Assembly: GCF_002802865.1 (NCBI RefSeq)
Contig: NZ_PGLQ01000001.1
Coordinates: 650,613 to 714,612 of the forward strand
DNA from: Bifidobacterium scaligerum
GTDB taxonomy: Bacteria; Actinomycetota; Actinomycetes; Actinomycetales; Bifidobacteriaceae
Direction: 5' to 3'
Length of the DNA: 64,000 bases
Within the stretch, counting starts at the first letter, position 1, and the number at the start of each line of letters is the position of its first letter. The notes under the pieces were generated by a model. The model did no database searches. It was not told where the DNA came from and saw only the letters and a list, made by a program, of their open reading frames with translations. Shown here piece by piece: positions 18,156-28,080 of this stretch. Made by a program: the position numbers and the translations under genes.

Positions 18156-19259
18156 GTGGGTGTGAAGAAGTTTTTCCAAGGTCTTTCCCTTTCCTCGATC
18201 GTGGCAGGCACCCTTGCGGCTGTCACCTCGTTTCTGCTGGCAGCGCATATCGGCATTGCCGGTTCGGTAATCGGCGCGGCAGCCAGCTACATCATCTCCT
18301 CTGTGGCCACGAATATCTACAAGAACGTGATCACTGCCTCTACCGAGAAATTCCAGTCGGTTTCAAATGATGACGAGCATGACAGCAGTGACGATGAGGA
18401 TGCGAGCCCGACGCCGACGGACCGGCCACGCGAGGAGCATGATTCCGTCAGCTCCGCCGATGCCGGTAACACTCACGAAGAAGGACGACAAGTCACTTCC
18501 TCATCAGATACAGCGGAATCCGACGACATTGACGCACGCGCCGCGTTGGCCGTCGAATCGTTGTCTGTACGGAAGCCTCGCGAAATAGTGTCCAATCGAA
18601 CGCAGGGACACACGTATTCGGTCAACGAGCTCCGCAAGAAACGCAAGCCGCGCAACACGACGCGTACAGCCGTCATTGTGACCCTGGTGTCTGGCTTGCT
18701 CGCCGTTGCTCTAACCGCGGGCATCATTATGCTGGTCACCCGCGGCCAGGGCACGGATCACGTCGTACGCGACTGGAGTACTCCGACCGTCACCACGCCA
18801 ACGCAAACGGATACCGACACGCAAACCGTTACGCCCAATTCCTCCAGCGACGATCTGAACCAGAGCGGCAACAGCGCGTCGCAGGATTCCACATCTGGCA
18901 ACACCGGGAGCACCGGCTCGGACTCTTCGACATCATCCGACACCAATACTTCCAATGATTCAAGTACATCTACAGGCAACAGCGATTCCAGCGGTACGAC
19001 GGACACGAACTCAGGCACCAACAGCGGCAGCACGTCAAACAAAACCGAAAGCTCCTCGGGCTCATCGGATTCGTCCTCTGACAGCAGCACGGACTCGGAA
19101 ACCAACAGTTCCACCTCCGGCGGCACCGGCAGCACCGGCGGTTCAAACTCTTCCGGTTCGTCCAGTTCAACCGGCTCTTCCAATGGTTCGAGTTCAAGCT
19201 CCGGGACCTCGTCCAATACCGGTGAGGCAAGCGGCACTGGTGTTACGACCATTCATTAA
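18156..19259 (+). CDS. Membrane protein with Ser/Thr/Gly/Asn-rich C-terminal tail
   Basis: 367 residues, function unrecognised. It starts with GTG (a second GTG two codons later is equally possible). Residues about 10-50 are hydrophobic (IVAGTLAAVTSFLLAAHIGI and SVIGAAASYIISSVA), followed by an acidic linker, a basic stretch (LRKKRKPRNTTRT), a membrane helix near residues 170-195 and then about 165 residues almost entirely Ser, Thr, Gly, Asn and Asp. The layout suggests a membrane-anchored protein with an extracellular disordered, possibly glycosylated stalk. No sortase motif is seen. Confidence 0.8.
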   Translation: MGVKKFFQGLSLSSIVAGTLAAVTSFLLAAHIGIAGSVIGAAASYIISSVATNIYKNVITASTEKFQSVSNDDEHDSSDDEDASPTPTDRPREEHDSVSSADAGNTHEEGRQVTSSSDTAESDDIDARAALAVESLSVRKPREIVSNRTQGHTYSVNELRKKRKPRNTTRTAVIVTLVSGLLAVALTAGIIMLVTRGQGTDHVVRDWSTPTVTTPTQTDTDTQTVTPNSSSDDLNQSGNSASQDSTSGNTGSTGSDSSTSSDTNTSNDSSTSTGNSDSSGTTDTNSGTNSGSTSNKTESSSGSSDSSSDSSTDSETNSSTSGGTGSTGGSNSSGSSSSTGSSNGSSSSSGTSSNTGEASGTGVTTIH

Positions 19260-19400
19260 CGGATTAGCGATTTACCGTCATATCTTCTGCCGCATGCCGC
19301 GATAGTCAATGGATATCGATATCGTCCTGTGTCCGCTACGACACCGGTTGCCAATCCCGGCGGCCAGCTTTGACATGGGGCAATGAGAGACTGGGACACT

Positions 19401-19940
19401 ATGAGCACTATTACTATGAACACCTCTGAAGGTAGCATCACCATCAACCTGTTCGACGACAAGGCTCCGAACACCGTCGCCAATTTCCTTGGCCTCGCCA
19501 CCGGAGAGAAAGAGTGGGCGGATCCGTACACCGGCCAGCCTTCCCACGGCAAGTTCTACAACGGCCTGACCTTCCATCGCATCATCAAGGACTTCATGAT
19601 TCAAGGCGGTTGCCCGCTCGGCACCGGCACCGGCGGTCCGGGCTATGAGTTCGATGATGAGATCGACCCGAGCCTGAAGTTTGATCGCCCGTACCTGCTG
19701 GCCATGGCCAATGCCGGTCTGCGTCGCGGGCGTGATGGTCAGATTCACGGCACCAATGGCTCCCAGTTCTTCATCACGACCGTGCCGACCCCGTGGCTGG
19801 ATGGCCACCACACCATTTTCGGCGAGGTCGCGGATGATGCCTCCAAGAAGGTAGTGGACGCCTTGGAAGCGGTCGCCACCGATCCGATGGATCGTCCGCT
19901 TGAACCGGCTGTGATTCTGTCCATCGATGTGGCCGAGTAA
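19401..19940 (+). CDS. Cyclophilin-type peptidyl-prolyl cis-trans isomerase
   Basis: Cytoplasmic cyclophilin that isomerises X-Pro bonds; no signal peptide. Catalytic landmarks are [13 protein letters not shown] (with the active-site arginine), the [10 protein letters not shown] segment and [10 protein letters not shown]. 179 residues from the ATG at 19401, the standard size. An in-frame ATG 18 nt earlier adds only six residues and lacks a better ribosome-binding site. Ends at a strong terminator. Confidence 0.95.
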   Translation: MSTITMNTSEGSITINLFDDKAPNTVANFLGLATGEKEWADPYTGQPSHGKFYNGLTFHRIIKDFMIQGGCPLGTGTGGPGYEFDDEIDPSLKFDRPYLLAMANAGLRRGRDGQIHGTNGSQFFITTVPTPWLDGHHTIFGEVADDASKKVVDALEAVATDPMDRPLEPAVILSIDVAE

Positions 19941-19983
19941 TCGAAGCTCGATAGAAGAACATATCCGGCCGTCAATCAAAGAA

Positions 19984-20030
19984 GGAGAGCCGCTTGACTG
20001 CATCTATGATTTGCAGTCAAGCGGCTCTCC
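19984..20030. terminator. Strong bidirectional terminator
   Basis: Perfect 19-bp inverted repeat with a 9-nt loop (arm GGAGAGCCGCTTGACTGCA), followed by TGTTGTTTTG on the plus strand. It lies between the convergent cyclophilin and relA genes and probably serves both. Confidence 0.85.
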
Positions 20031-20071
20031 TGTTGTTTTGTCTATTACCTCTTCTTGCAGAAAGGCAGAGC

Positions 20072-22396
20072 TTACTTCATCTTGCGCAGACGCGGCTCAG
20101 CGGATTCCTTGGCACCGGTGATGCGGTAAACGTCAAAGACTCCTTCGATTTTGCGAACGGCAGCCAGCAATGTATTGAGGTGCTGTGGATCAGCCATTTC
20201 GAAGCTGAACTGGCTGGTAGCCACACGATCGGAACCGGTGGCAATCGTACCGGAGATGATGTTCACTCCATGATCGGAAAGCACACGCGTCACGTCGGAC
20301 AACAGATTGCGGCGATCCAACGCCTCGACCTGAATCTTGACCATGAACAGACCCTTGGTGCTGGTCCACTCGACCTCAACAACACGCTCGGGCTGTTTGC
20401 TTTTCAGCTCGATCATGTTCTGGCAGTCGGTGCGATGCACGGACACGCCCTGATTGCGGGTGATGAAGCCGATGATCTTGTCTCCCGGTACCGGCATGCA
20501 GCAGCGGGCGAGTTTGATCCACACATCTCCCACGCCTTTGACGGACACGCCAGTCGAGCTACTGGAGGTCTTACGTTCCACCGGTTTGAGCGGCAGAACC
20601 TCCTGCTCCACCTCTTCATCCACCTCGTCGGCACCGGCATCCTTGACCAGATGCGAAATGACGTTCTGCGTGGAAACCTGACCGTCGCCGATGGCGGCGA
20701 ACACCGCATCCGCGTTCGGGAAATTCAGATCGTCGGCCACACCGACCAAAGCTTCGGGAGTGAGCAACGCATTGATGGGCAGATTCCGCTTGCGCATGGC
20801 GCGCGTCAGCTCGTCACGACCTTCCTCAATGGCTTCGGTACGACGCTCCTTAGAGAACCACTGGCGAATCTTATTACGAGCTTTCGGGCTTTTCACGAAG
20901 CTCAACCAGTCGCGCGAGGGACCGGCGGTGTCCGACTTCGAGGTCAGGATCTCCACTGTGTCGCCATTGTCGAGCATGGTATCCAACGGCACTAATCGAC
21001 CATTGACACGCGCGCCCATCGTACGATGGCCGACTTCGGTGTGTACGGCATATGCGAAATCCACCGGTGTGGCTCTTGCCGGAAGAGACACGATCTTGCC
21101 TTTCGGCGTGAACACGTAGACTTCGGCGGACCCCAAATCCTCTTTCAACGAACCGAGGAATTCATTGGAATCCGGGGTTTCGCTGGTCCAGTCGGCCAGT
21201 TGCTGAATCCACTTGAGATTGTCAGCCTCGGAAAGCTCCTGATGACCGGCGTCACGCTTGCGATCAGCCTTGTCGGGAGAAGAGAGCGCACGTCCGGCCT
21301 GGCCATTCTCCTTATATTTCCAATGCGCAGCAATGCCGAACTCGGCACGACGATGCATGTCCCACGTACGAATTTGGATTTCGACCGGCTTACCGCCAGG
21401 TCCCACCACCGTAGTGTGCAACGACTGGTACATGTTGAGCTTGGGCATGGCGATGTAATCTTTGAATCGGCCCGGCACCGGATTCCATCGCGCATGGACG
21501 GCACCAAGTGCCGCATAGCAGTCCTGAATGGAATCGACGATGATGCGCACGCCCACCAAATCGTAGATGTTCGCGAAATCATGACCGCGCACGATCATCT
21601 TCTGGTAAATGGAAAAATAGTCCTTCGGACGTCCGGTCACATACGCGCTGATATGTTGCTCGTCGAGATCCTCATTGATTTCGGCCAGAATCTGCTTGAG
21701 ATACACGTCACGTTGACCGGCACGACGTGCCACCAACACTACAATTTCATTGTAGATTTTCGGATATAGGACTTTGAAGCTCAGCTCTTCCAGCTCGGTT
21801 TTAATGGCATTCATACCAAGCCGGTTGGCCAATGGCGCATATACATCGAGGGTTTCACGCGCCTTCTTCTGCGCAGATGAGGTTTTCACATAACGCCAAG
21901 TACGAGCGTTGTGCACGCGATCAGCCAGCTTAACCACCAAAGTGCGCACGTCCCGGCTCATGGCCACGACCAGTTTACGGATGGTCTCCGCCTGAGCGGA
22001 ATCCCCTACTTCCAGCTGACTGAGCTTAGTCACGCCATCGACCAGACCGGCCACCGTGTCCCCGAATTCGGCACGGCACTGCTCAAGCGTGTAATCGGTA
22101 TCCTCCACCGTATCGTGCAACAAGCCAGCCGCCACTACTACCGGCCCCATACCCAAATCGGCAAGTATCTGAGAGACGGCCAGCGGATGAATGATGTACG
22201 GCTCACCTGATTTGCGACGTTGCGTGGAATGTTGAATCACTGCACGACGATAGGCGCGGTCAAGAATGGATAGATCCTCATCGGGGTGATGAACCTGACA
22301 CACCTTCTTAATTGGCTCCAGTGGATTGAGCGGATCAGCACTGATCTCACAACCCAGCTTACGGGCGGCGTACTGCTCGCCATCAATCTCCGACAT
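20072..22396 (-). CDS. relA: Bifunctional (p)ppGpp synthetase/hydrolase RelA/SpoT
   Basis: Rel enzyme of the stringent response. In order: HD hydrolase domain with HPLAVSQILADLG, GLLHDTVEDTD and LADRVHNARTWRY (intact catalytic HD and ED pairs), synthetase domain with YDLVGVRIIVDS, TGS domain (KGKIVSLPARATPVDFAYAV, then DNGDTVEILTSK), helical/zinc-finger region containing ARCCMPVPGDKIIG, and a C-terminal ACT domain. 774 residues, full length. The ATG at 22396 follows GGGAGGTG. Both catalytic halves look intact, so it should be bifunctional. Confidence 0.97.
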   Translation of the reverse strand: MSEIDGEQYAARKLGCEISADPLNPLEPIKKVCQVHHPDEDLSILDRAYRRAVIQHSTQRRKSGEPYIIHPLAVSQILADLGMGPVVVAAGLLHDTVEDTDYTLEQCRAEFGDTVAGLVDGVTKLSQLEVGDSAQAETIRKLVVAMSRDVRTLVVKLADRVHNARTWRYVKTSSAQKKARETLDVYAPLANRLGMNAIKTELEELSFKVLYPKIYNEIVVLVARRAGQRDVYLKQILAEINEDLDEQHISAYVTGRPKDYFSIYQKMIVRGHDFANIYDLVGVRIIVDSIQDCYAALGAVHARWNPVPGRFKDYIAMPKLNMYQSLHTTVVGPGGKPVEIQIRTWDMHRRAEFGIAAHWKYKENGQAGRALSSPDKADRKRDAGHQELSEADNLKWIQQLADWTSETPDSNEFLGSLKEDLGSAEVYVFTPKGKIVSLPARATPVDFAYAVHTEVGHRTMGARVNGRLVPLDTMLDNGDTVEILTSKSDTAGPSRDWLSFVKSPKARNKIRQWFSKERRTEAIEEGRDELTRAMRKRNLPINALLTPEALVGVADDLNFPNADAVFAAIGDGQVSTQNVISHLVKDAGADEVDEEVEQEVLPLKPVERKTSSSSTGVSVKGVGDVWIKLARCCMPVPGDKIIGFITRNQGVSVHRTDCQNMIELKSKQPERVVEVEWTSTKGLFMVKIQVEALDRRNLLSDVTRVLSDHGVNIISGTIATGSDRVATSQFSFEMADPQHLNTLLAAVRKIEGVFDVYRITGAKESAEPRLRKMK

Positions 22397-22555
22397 ACCA
22401 GACACCTCCCTCGTCTTGCAAACATTGTAACCGCGATACGCAGTCACTTGAACTCATGCCCGCTTCTTTTCGAACACCGAGCTTATGTCCGACACTCGGC
22501 ACAATTCATACACGACATACACGATTCCTGAACCGATAACCGACCGCAGATAGCC

Positions 22556-22592
22556 GATGGTCTGCACCATGCAAGCCATGGTGCAGACCATC
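22556..22592 (-). terminator. Terminator downstream of dut
   Basis: Perfect 16-bp inverted repeat (arm GATGGTCTGCACCATG) with a 5-nt loop, starting 15 nt after the dut stop. The T-run is weak, so termination rests on the stem. Confidence 0.7.
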
Positions 22593-22606
22593 GAGAATAC
22601 AAACAG

Positions 22607-23083
22607 TCAGGATGCCACGCCGGTCGAGCCGAAGCCGCGTTCGGCACGGTCGGAGCCCGGCAGAATCTCAGCCGGCACGAATCGCGCCTCGACATACCGC
22701 TGAATCACAAGCTGAGCAATACGATCGCCCGGATGGAAAACAACAGTATGTTCGGGATCGAGATTAATCAGCGGTACCTTGATCTCGCCACGGTAGCCCG
22801 CATCGACGGTTCCCGGCGCGTTGAGCACAGTGACCCCCTGTTTAACCGCCAAACCGGAACGCGGATGAACCAACGCCACATAGCCCGCCGGCAGAGCGAT
22901 GGCCACACCGGTAGGGACCAAGGCCCGTTCAAACGGTTTCAGCGTCACATCGACAGTGGTGATCAGGTCGGCACCGGCATCACCGGCATGCGCATAATGC
23001 AACTGCGCCGGGTGCTCCGGGTCCAAAGACTTGACCAGAACTTCAGTGGATTCGGGCTCGTTGTAGGTTTCGTCGAACGCCAT
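22607..23083 (-). CDS. dut: Deoxyuridine 5'-triphosphate nucleotidohydrolase (dUTPase)
   Basis: Hydrolyses dUTP to dUMP and pyrophosphate, keeping uracil out of DNA and feeding thymidylate synthesis. All five dUTPase motifs are visible: DAGADL (I), HPRSGLAVK (II), GTVDAGYRGEI (III), FHPGDRIAQLVIQ (IV) and the C-terminal RAERGFGSTG (V). 158 residues. The ATG overlaps the stop of the upstream DUF4193 gene (TGATG), so the two are translationally coupled. Confidence 0.96.
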   Translation of the reverse strand: MAFDETYNEPESTEVLVKSLDPEHPAQLHYAHAGDAGADLITTVDVTLKPFERALVPTGVAIALPAGYVALVHPRSGLAVKQGVTVLNAPGTVDAGYRGEIKVPLINLDPEHTVVFHPGDRIAQLVIQRYVEARFVPAEILPGSDRAERGFGSTGVAS

Positions 23084-23376
23084 CAGGCGGCGCACTCCTC
23101 ACACACCGGCTGGCCATCCTCGTCTGTATAGGCGAGCTGGCTACGGTGCTTGACCAAGAAACACTGCGAGCAGACGAACTCGTCACCCTGCATCGGAATG
23201 ACGGTCACCGAAGAGTCTTCGTTGCTCAGATCTGCACCCGGCAGCTCATAATCCTCGGCAATGGCGTTCTCATCGTCATCGATGTCGCTCGAGGAGTTCT
23301 GCGTGGACTTCCCCAGCGCCTGCAGCGATTCCTCGTCCTCGTCCTTGTTGCGGGGGGAATCATAATCCTGAGCCAT
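23083..23376 (-). CDS. DUF4193 family protein (small zinc-binding-like)
   Basis: 97-residue acidic protein of the conserved actinobacterial DUF4193 family. The C-terminus has the paired cysteine motifs CSQC and CEEC about 26 residues apart, likely one zinc site; the N-terminus is rich in Asp, Glu and Ser. Its function is unknown. It is the first gene of a two-gene unit with dut, the usual neighbourhood in this family being dut and other nucleotide metabolism genes. Confidence 0.88.
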   Translation of the reverse strand: MAQDYDSPRNKDEDEESLQALGKSTQNSSSDIDDDENAIAEDYELPGADLSNEDSSVTVIPMQGDEFVCSQCFLVKHRSQLAYTDEDGQPVCEECAA

Positions 23377-23843
23377 TATGGTCCTTTCGTCGTATGCCCT
23401 CTACGGTCGGCGTCATTGCATTGCGCCGTACTCGCCCATAGGGTACACGATTCGAAAAAAAACGCATTACACCAGCATTGCTCCGTAAGTTCAAAAGACC
23501 TAAAATAGGCGGAATTTCAACGTTTTCTAGCGGTACGACGAATTGTATATCGGCGCGTCGCGTCGCGGTATGGAACCTGTGTCAGTGGCTCTTCGAATCA
23601 TGCCCCTTTATATCTCGATCTGCAATGCACGCCATGGTCATCAAACCGCAATGCTACTCATCTTGATCTTTGCATTTCATATGATGGCTGACTGGCAGTG
23701 AGATTTACTGTCTATCTCTAATATTCATAAATACGCCTGTCGTCAATGAAGACGGTTCAACTCAGGGTAGCTCCCGTTTTCGGAAACGACATGCACGATT
23801 CCGGTATGAAACCGGCAATCGAGGGTTGAGGGAGGTTCATCTC
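23377..23843. other. 467-bp intergenic region, divergent promoters
   Basis: No convincing gene on either strand. The region is more AT-rich than its flanks and must hold the promoters for the minus-strand DUF4193-dut unit and the plus-strand surface protein. An imperfect hairpin (GATT-CCGGT against ACCGGCAATC) sits at about 23797-23822, just before the GGGAGG ribosome-binding site of the surface protein, and could affect its translation. Confidence 0.4.
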
Positions 23844-26701
23844 ATGTCATCGAAGAAGAAGACGATGGCCGTCACGGCGGCCGTGCTGGCAGGCGCCACG
23901 CTGCTCGCGCCGAACACGGCCATGGCGGCGGATACAGCCACGGACACGGGACAGGCCGCGGCGGACGCGGTCGCGAAGGCCAACGAGTCCGCCGCCCAAG
24001 CCAGACGGTCCGCGCTTGAGGCCGCGAACCAGGGCGTGACGGACGCGCAGGCGAACGCCACCCAGGCGGGCGTCCAGTTGGATCAGGCGCAGGCCAGCCT
24101 CCAGTCGGCGGAGGCGAATCGCGCCCAGGCGCAGGACACGCTCGACCAGGCGACGGCGGGCCAGCAGACGGCCCAGACGGCCCTCGACCAGGCGGCCGAT
24201 GACGCGGCGAACGCGGCCGCCGGGATCAGCCAGGCGCAGCAGGACATGACCGCCGCCGCGGAGCGCATCGACAAGGCCACGCAGGTGCTTGAGGACGCGC
24301 AGCAGGCGCAGTCTCAGGCGCAGGCGGACCGTGACGCGGCGCAGGCGGCGAAGACCCAATCCGAACAGGCTGTGGCAGACGCGCAGGCGAAGACGGACGC
24401 GGCCGCCACGGCCAAGTCCCAGGCGCAGACGGACATCGACAGGGCGGATGCGGACGCACGGGACGCGCAAGCGGACATCGACAAGGCGGACAAGGCGGAT
24501 CCGGACGCGGCGAAGACCGTGTGGGACCAGGCCCGGGCGGACGCGGACGTGAAGCAGTCGGCGGCGGACGCGGCGAAACAGGACGCGGACGCGGCCGCCC
24601 AGGCACTGTCCCAAGCCCAGGATGCGCAATCCGAGGCGCAGACGGCGAAAGAGCAGGCGGACGCGCTGGTGCAGCGTCTTCAGGACGCGCAGGACGCGGA
24701 TCTGAGTGAACTGCGCGCCGCGTTGCAGGCCGCGAAGCAGGCCTCCCAGTCGGCGGACGCGGCGGTCCGCGCCGCCCAGTCGGCCAAGGATCAGGCCGAC
24801 GCCGCGAAGACGGCCGGCCAGGCGGACGCGGCGGCGAAGGCCCGGACGGCGGCGGACGCGCAGGCGAAGGCGGACGCGGCGAAACAGGTCGCGAACACGG
24901 CCGCCAGCCAATTGGCGAAGGGTTCGCTCGGCTTCTTCGAGTCGAAGGGGGCGAGCGGGGCGGCGAAGACGCTGCAGGACGAGCTCAAGGACCCGGAGAA
25001 CAGGGACTGGCTGACGCTCAACGGCTCGGGTTCGGCGACCACGTTGGACAACATGCTCGCCGCGTTGGACCTGCTGGATCAGGGCAACCGGATCCGGGCG
25101 AGCCTGGGTCTGCCGGAGTGGACGGTGGACGACGAGCAGACCGCTCTCGCCCAATTGGCGTCCGACTACAACCGGTACATGGTCAACGAGATGGGCACGA
25201 TCGTGCACACGTACTATTCGGGAGGGCAGAACCTGTCCGCGGGCATGCCGAATCCGTGGGCGGGCTGGTACGACCAGGAGAAGGCCGTGTGGGACGCGGC
25301 CGTCGCCAGGGATCCGTCGCTCGAACAATACAAGTACAACGGCGGCCTATACTACGTGAACCCGACGCTCTACAATCAGGTCGGCCACTATCTGAACATC
25401 ATCAACCCGAACATGACCGCGTCCGGTTTCGCGCACACGACCGGCGCGCACAAGGGCGACGGTACGGTCAACGCGCACAACTTCGCGTATTCGTCGGACA
25501 CGGCCGTGTCCGTCGCCGAATACCGCCGGCAGATCAAGGATTACAGGTCGGGATTGGAGAACGCGCCCGCCGCCTACCAGGCCGCGTTGACGCAGGCGCG
25601 CCGGGCGGCGCAGGACGCGCGGACCGCGGCCGACGCGTTGGCGTCCCTCGAACAGACGGCCCAGCGCACGGCCGCCGCGTTGCAGACGGCCCGGCTGGAC
25701 GCGGCCGCGAAGGCGGAATCATTGCGCCGAGCACAGCAGGCGTACGATGACGCGGTCGCCGCCCTGGACGGGAAGAACACCGCCCTGTCGGATGCGAAGG
25801 CGGACGCGGCCGCCAAGCAGACGGCGTTGGACGAGGCGAACACGGCCGTGGCGGACGCCCGACGGACGGCCCAGACCAAGTCGGACGCGTACGAGAGCGC
25901 ACGATCGGCGGCGGAGTCGGCCCAGGCGAACGCCGGCCAGGCGAAGGCGGCGTACGATCAGGCTGTCGCGGACAAGGCCGGTCTTCAGGCCGCGCAGAAC
26001 CGTCTGGCCGCCGCCCAATCGGCGAAGACCCAGGCCGAGTCCCGTCTCGCGCAGACGGAACAGGCACGACGCGAGGCGCAATCCGAACTGGATGCGGCCA
26101 GGACGGCGGACATGCAGGCGGATGTCACGCTCACGGCCAAGCAGACGGCGTTGGACGAGGCGGATACGGCCGTGGCGGACGCCGAGAACGCGTTGACGGC
26201 CGCGGAGTCGGATCTGGCGGACGCGCAGTCCCGTCTGGACTGGTATACGAACGCGCCGCAACGATTGCAGGACGCGGAGAACGCGTTGACGGCTGCGAAC
26301 ACGAGGCTTGCGGCCGCCCGCACCGCGTTGGATGAGGCGGACGCGGCGGTCACGGATGCGCAGGCCCGCTACGATTCGGCGTCTGCGGCGAAGATCCAGG
26401 CCGACGCGGCGTTGGCGGCGGCCAAACGCGTGCAGGCCGCCGAACAGGCCAGGAAGGATGCGCAGGATACGTTGACAAGGCGAACCGTGAGCTCGCCGCC
26501 AAGCAGGCGCAGGCCGAGCAGGCCCGGCGGGCGCTTGCCGTGGCCGGCGACGCGGTGGCCGACGGGCTGGCCTCGACGGGTTCGGATGCGATGCTTCCGT
26601 TGACGGTGATGGCGATCATGGCCGTGGCGGGCGCGGGTTGCGTGTTCGTCCGCTCGCGTCACGCACGCCATGTGGACGGCTGGGACAACACCATCGGCTG
26701 A
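23844..26701 (+). pseudogene. Large coiled-coil/CAP-domain surface protein, frameshifted before its sortase anchor
   Basis: A signal peptide (cleavage near residue 28, after NTAMA) is followed by about 350 residues of Ala/Gln/Asp-rich heptad-like coiled coil, a CAP/SCP (YkwD-type) domain at about residues 395-550 (GLPEWTVDDEQTALAQLASD, VHTYYSGGQNLSAG, VGHYLNIINP), and a second coiled coil. Near 26474 one G is missing (TTGACAAG where TTGGACAAG would keep frame), so the open frame runs off to a stop at 26603. In the +1 frame the coiled coil continues without interruption into LASTG, a membrane helix and a basic tail ending at 26701, a class-E-like sortase signal. As written, the product (about 919 residues) would be secreted unanchored. 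Restored length is about 952. GGGAGG precedes the ATG. Confidence 0.85.
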
Positions 26702-26736
26702 ACCATGAACTTGCAGGCATGAACCTGTAAGGAGAA

Positions 26737-26794
26737 GAGGACCGGCACGGGAATCATCGAGTCTTCGTTGACTCGCGATTCTATGCCGGTCCTC
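26737..26794 (+). terminator. Terminator after the surface-protein gene
   Basis: GAGGACCGGCA (26737-26747) pairs with TGCCGGTCCTC (26784-26794), with an inner hairpin GAATC-ATCGAGTC against GACTCG-CGATTC and a TTCG tetraloop, followed by GGTTTGTTC. Confidence 0.8.
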
Positions 26795-26938
26795 GGTTTG
26801 TTCACGGTCGGCCACGGGAAGCCCTGATATCCGAACGGCTTTTGGCGGCGCGATACACAATTTGCAATACTGGTAAAGTTCGACACGTGGGGCATACTGG
26901 GAAGAAGTAATGTCCGTGTAGCGGAAAGTGGTGTGCAT

Positions 26939-28078
26939 ATGCCTGGGGATCGGCTTGAAAAGGCCCGTTTCGAGCGCGTCAGCAAGGAGGGGGACCTCGT
27001 CTTCTCCTTTGGCGGCCATGAACTGGTCATCAGCGTGGACGACACGCTTGAACGAGCGATTCTCGAAGCCAAACAGGTGCGCAGCGAAACACAGGATATT
27101 AATCAGGTTCATCAGCAGTCCACACTGCCGATCTCCCAAATCCAAGCGTTGATTCGAGCCGGGGCCTCCCCCGCCAGAGTGGCCGAGAAATACCACATCA
27201 GCGAAACATTGGTTCGTCGTTTCTCGGCTGCGGTGGAAACCGAGAAACAATACGCGATCGAACAGTTCCTCACCGTGGCCGCGCCAAAAGACAGCAAAGT
27301 GCGCACTATCAGCGAACTGGTGGAACGCACGCTGGCCTCGGCAGGAATCGGCATGGAATCAGTAACATGGAAATCCACTCGTCGAGGTCTTGAACCCTGG
27401 CGCATCGTGGCTATCTTCACTTCGGCAGGTCGTGAAATCCATGCGGAGTGGACATGGAATATGCACGATAACGCCGTGATGAGTCTCAATAATGCCGCCC
27501 GCATGCTTCTAGGAGAACAGCATGCGGCTTCCGGCAGCGGTGCAGGCAAACCGTCATTGCCCGAATTACCCGGTGATTCTGTGCGTTCGGCGCGCATCGA
27601 ACGCACAGTATCCGCATGGGCAATGCCTACGCCATCCGCTTCAGCTTCGCGGTCAGGTGATTCACCGGCGATTATATCCACCGGTTCGATGCCGCCAATC
27701 GATATCTCTTCCTCTGGATCAATTCCGCCTATTGGGACTACAACATCATCGGCAGCCAGCCTGACTTCATCGTACGGTTCTTCCGCCGTCGCGCCCGACC
27801 ATGCAGGTGAAACTGCTGCCGCTGCCAACTCCTCCGGTGTCCCCTCAGCAGGATCGGAGAACACCGACCAAGCAGCGGGCGTCCCTGCTGTTGCTCCTTC
27901 TGACGCTATCTCTGATAAAACAGTACGCCAAGGTCCCAATGCACAATTGGTCGCCACAGAACAGGATCGGGTGCATGAGGATTCCAAACCAGCTCAGGAT
28001 ACGCCTGCCAAACCGGCCAGACGTAGGTCCGGACGATCGGCGGTTCCCAGCTGGGATGAGATCCTATTTGGCGACTGA
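26939..28078 (+). CDS. sepH: Septation protein SepH
   Basis: Actinobacterial cell-division protein that binds and activates FtsZ polymerisation. The N-terminal DUF3071 domain (residues about 1-170) contains LVFSFGGHELVISVDDTL and a helix-turn-helix-like IQALIRAGASPARVAEKYHI-SETLVRRF segment. A long Ser/Ala/Pro-rich, probably disordered linker follows, ending in the typical basic-acidic tip RRSGRSAVPSWDEILFGD. I chose ATG 26939 over GTG 26933; GGAAAG lies upstream of both. Convergent with the next gene with only two bases between the stops. Confidence 0.9.
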   Translation: MPGDRLEKARFERVSKEGDLVFSFGGHELVISVDDTLERAILEAKQVRSETQDINQVHQQSTLPISQIQALIRAGASPARVAEKYHISETLVRRFSAAVETEKQYAIEQFLTVAAPKDSKVRTISELVERTLASAGIGMESVTWKSTRRGLEPWRIVAIFTSAGREIHAEWTWNMHDNAVMSLNNAARMLLGEQHAASGSGAGKPSLPELPGDSVRSARIERTVSAWAMPTPSASASRSGDSPAIISTGSMPPIDISSSGSIPPIGTTTSSAASLTSSYGSSAVAPDHAGETAAAANSSGVPSAGSENTDQAAGVPAVAPSDAISDKTVRQGPNAQLVATEQDRVHEDSKPAQDTPAKPARRRSGRSAVPSWDEILFGD

Positions 28079-28080
28079 TT

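Noticed and set aside
18758..19252. Minus-strand Glu/Leu/Val-rich frame
   Set aside because: Antisense of the Ser/Thr-rich tail, explained by complementary codon bias.
23847..25328. Long minus-strand open frame rich in Arg, Leu and Gly
   Set aside because: Antisense shadow of the GC-rich coiled-coil surface gene; biased composition, no ribosome-binding site or domain.
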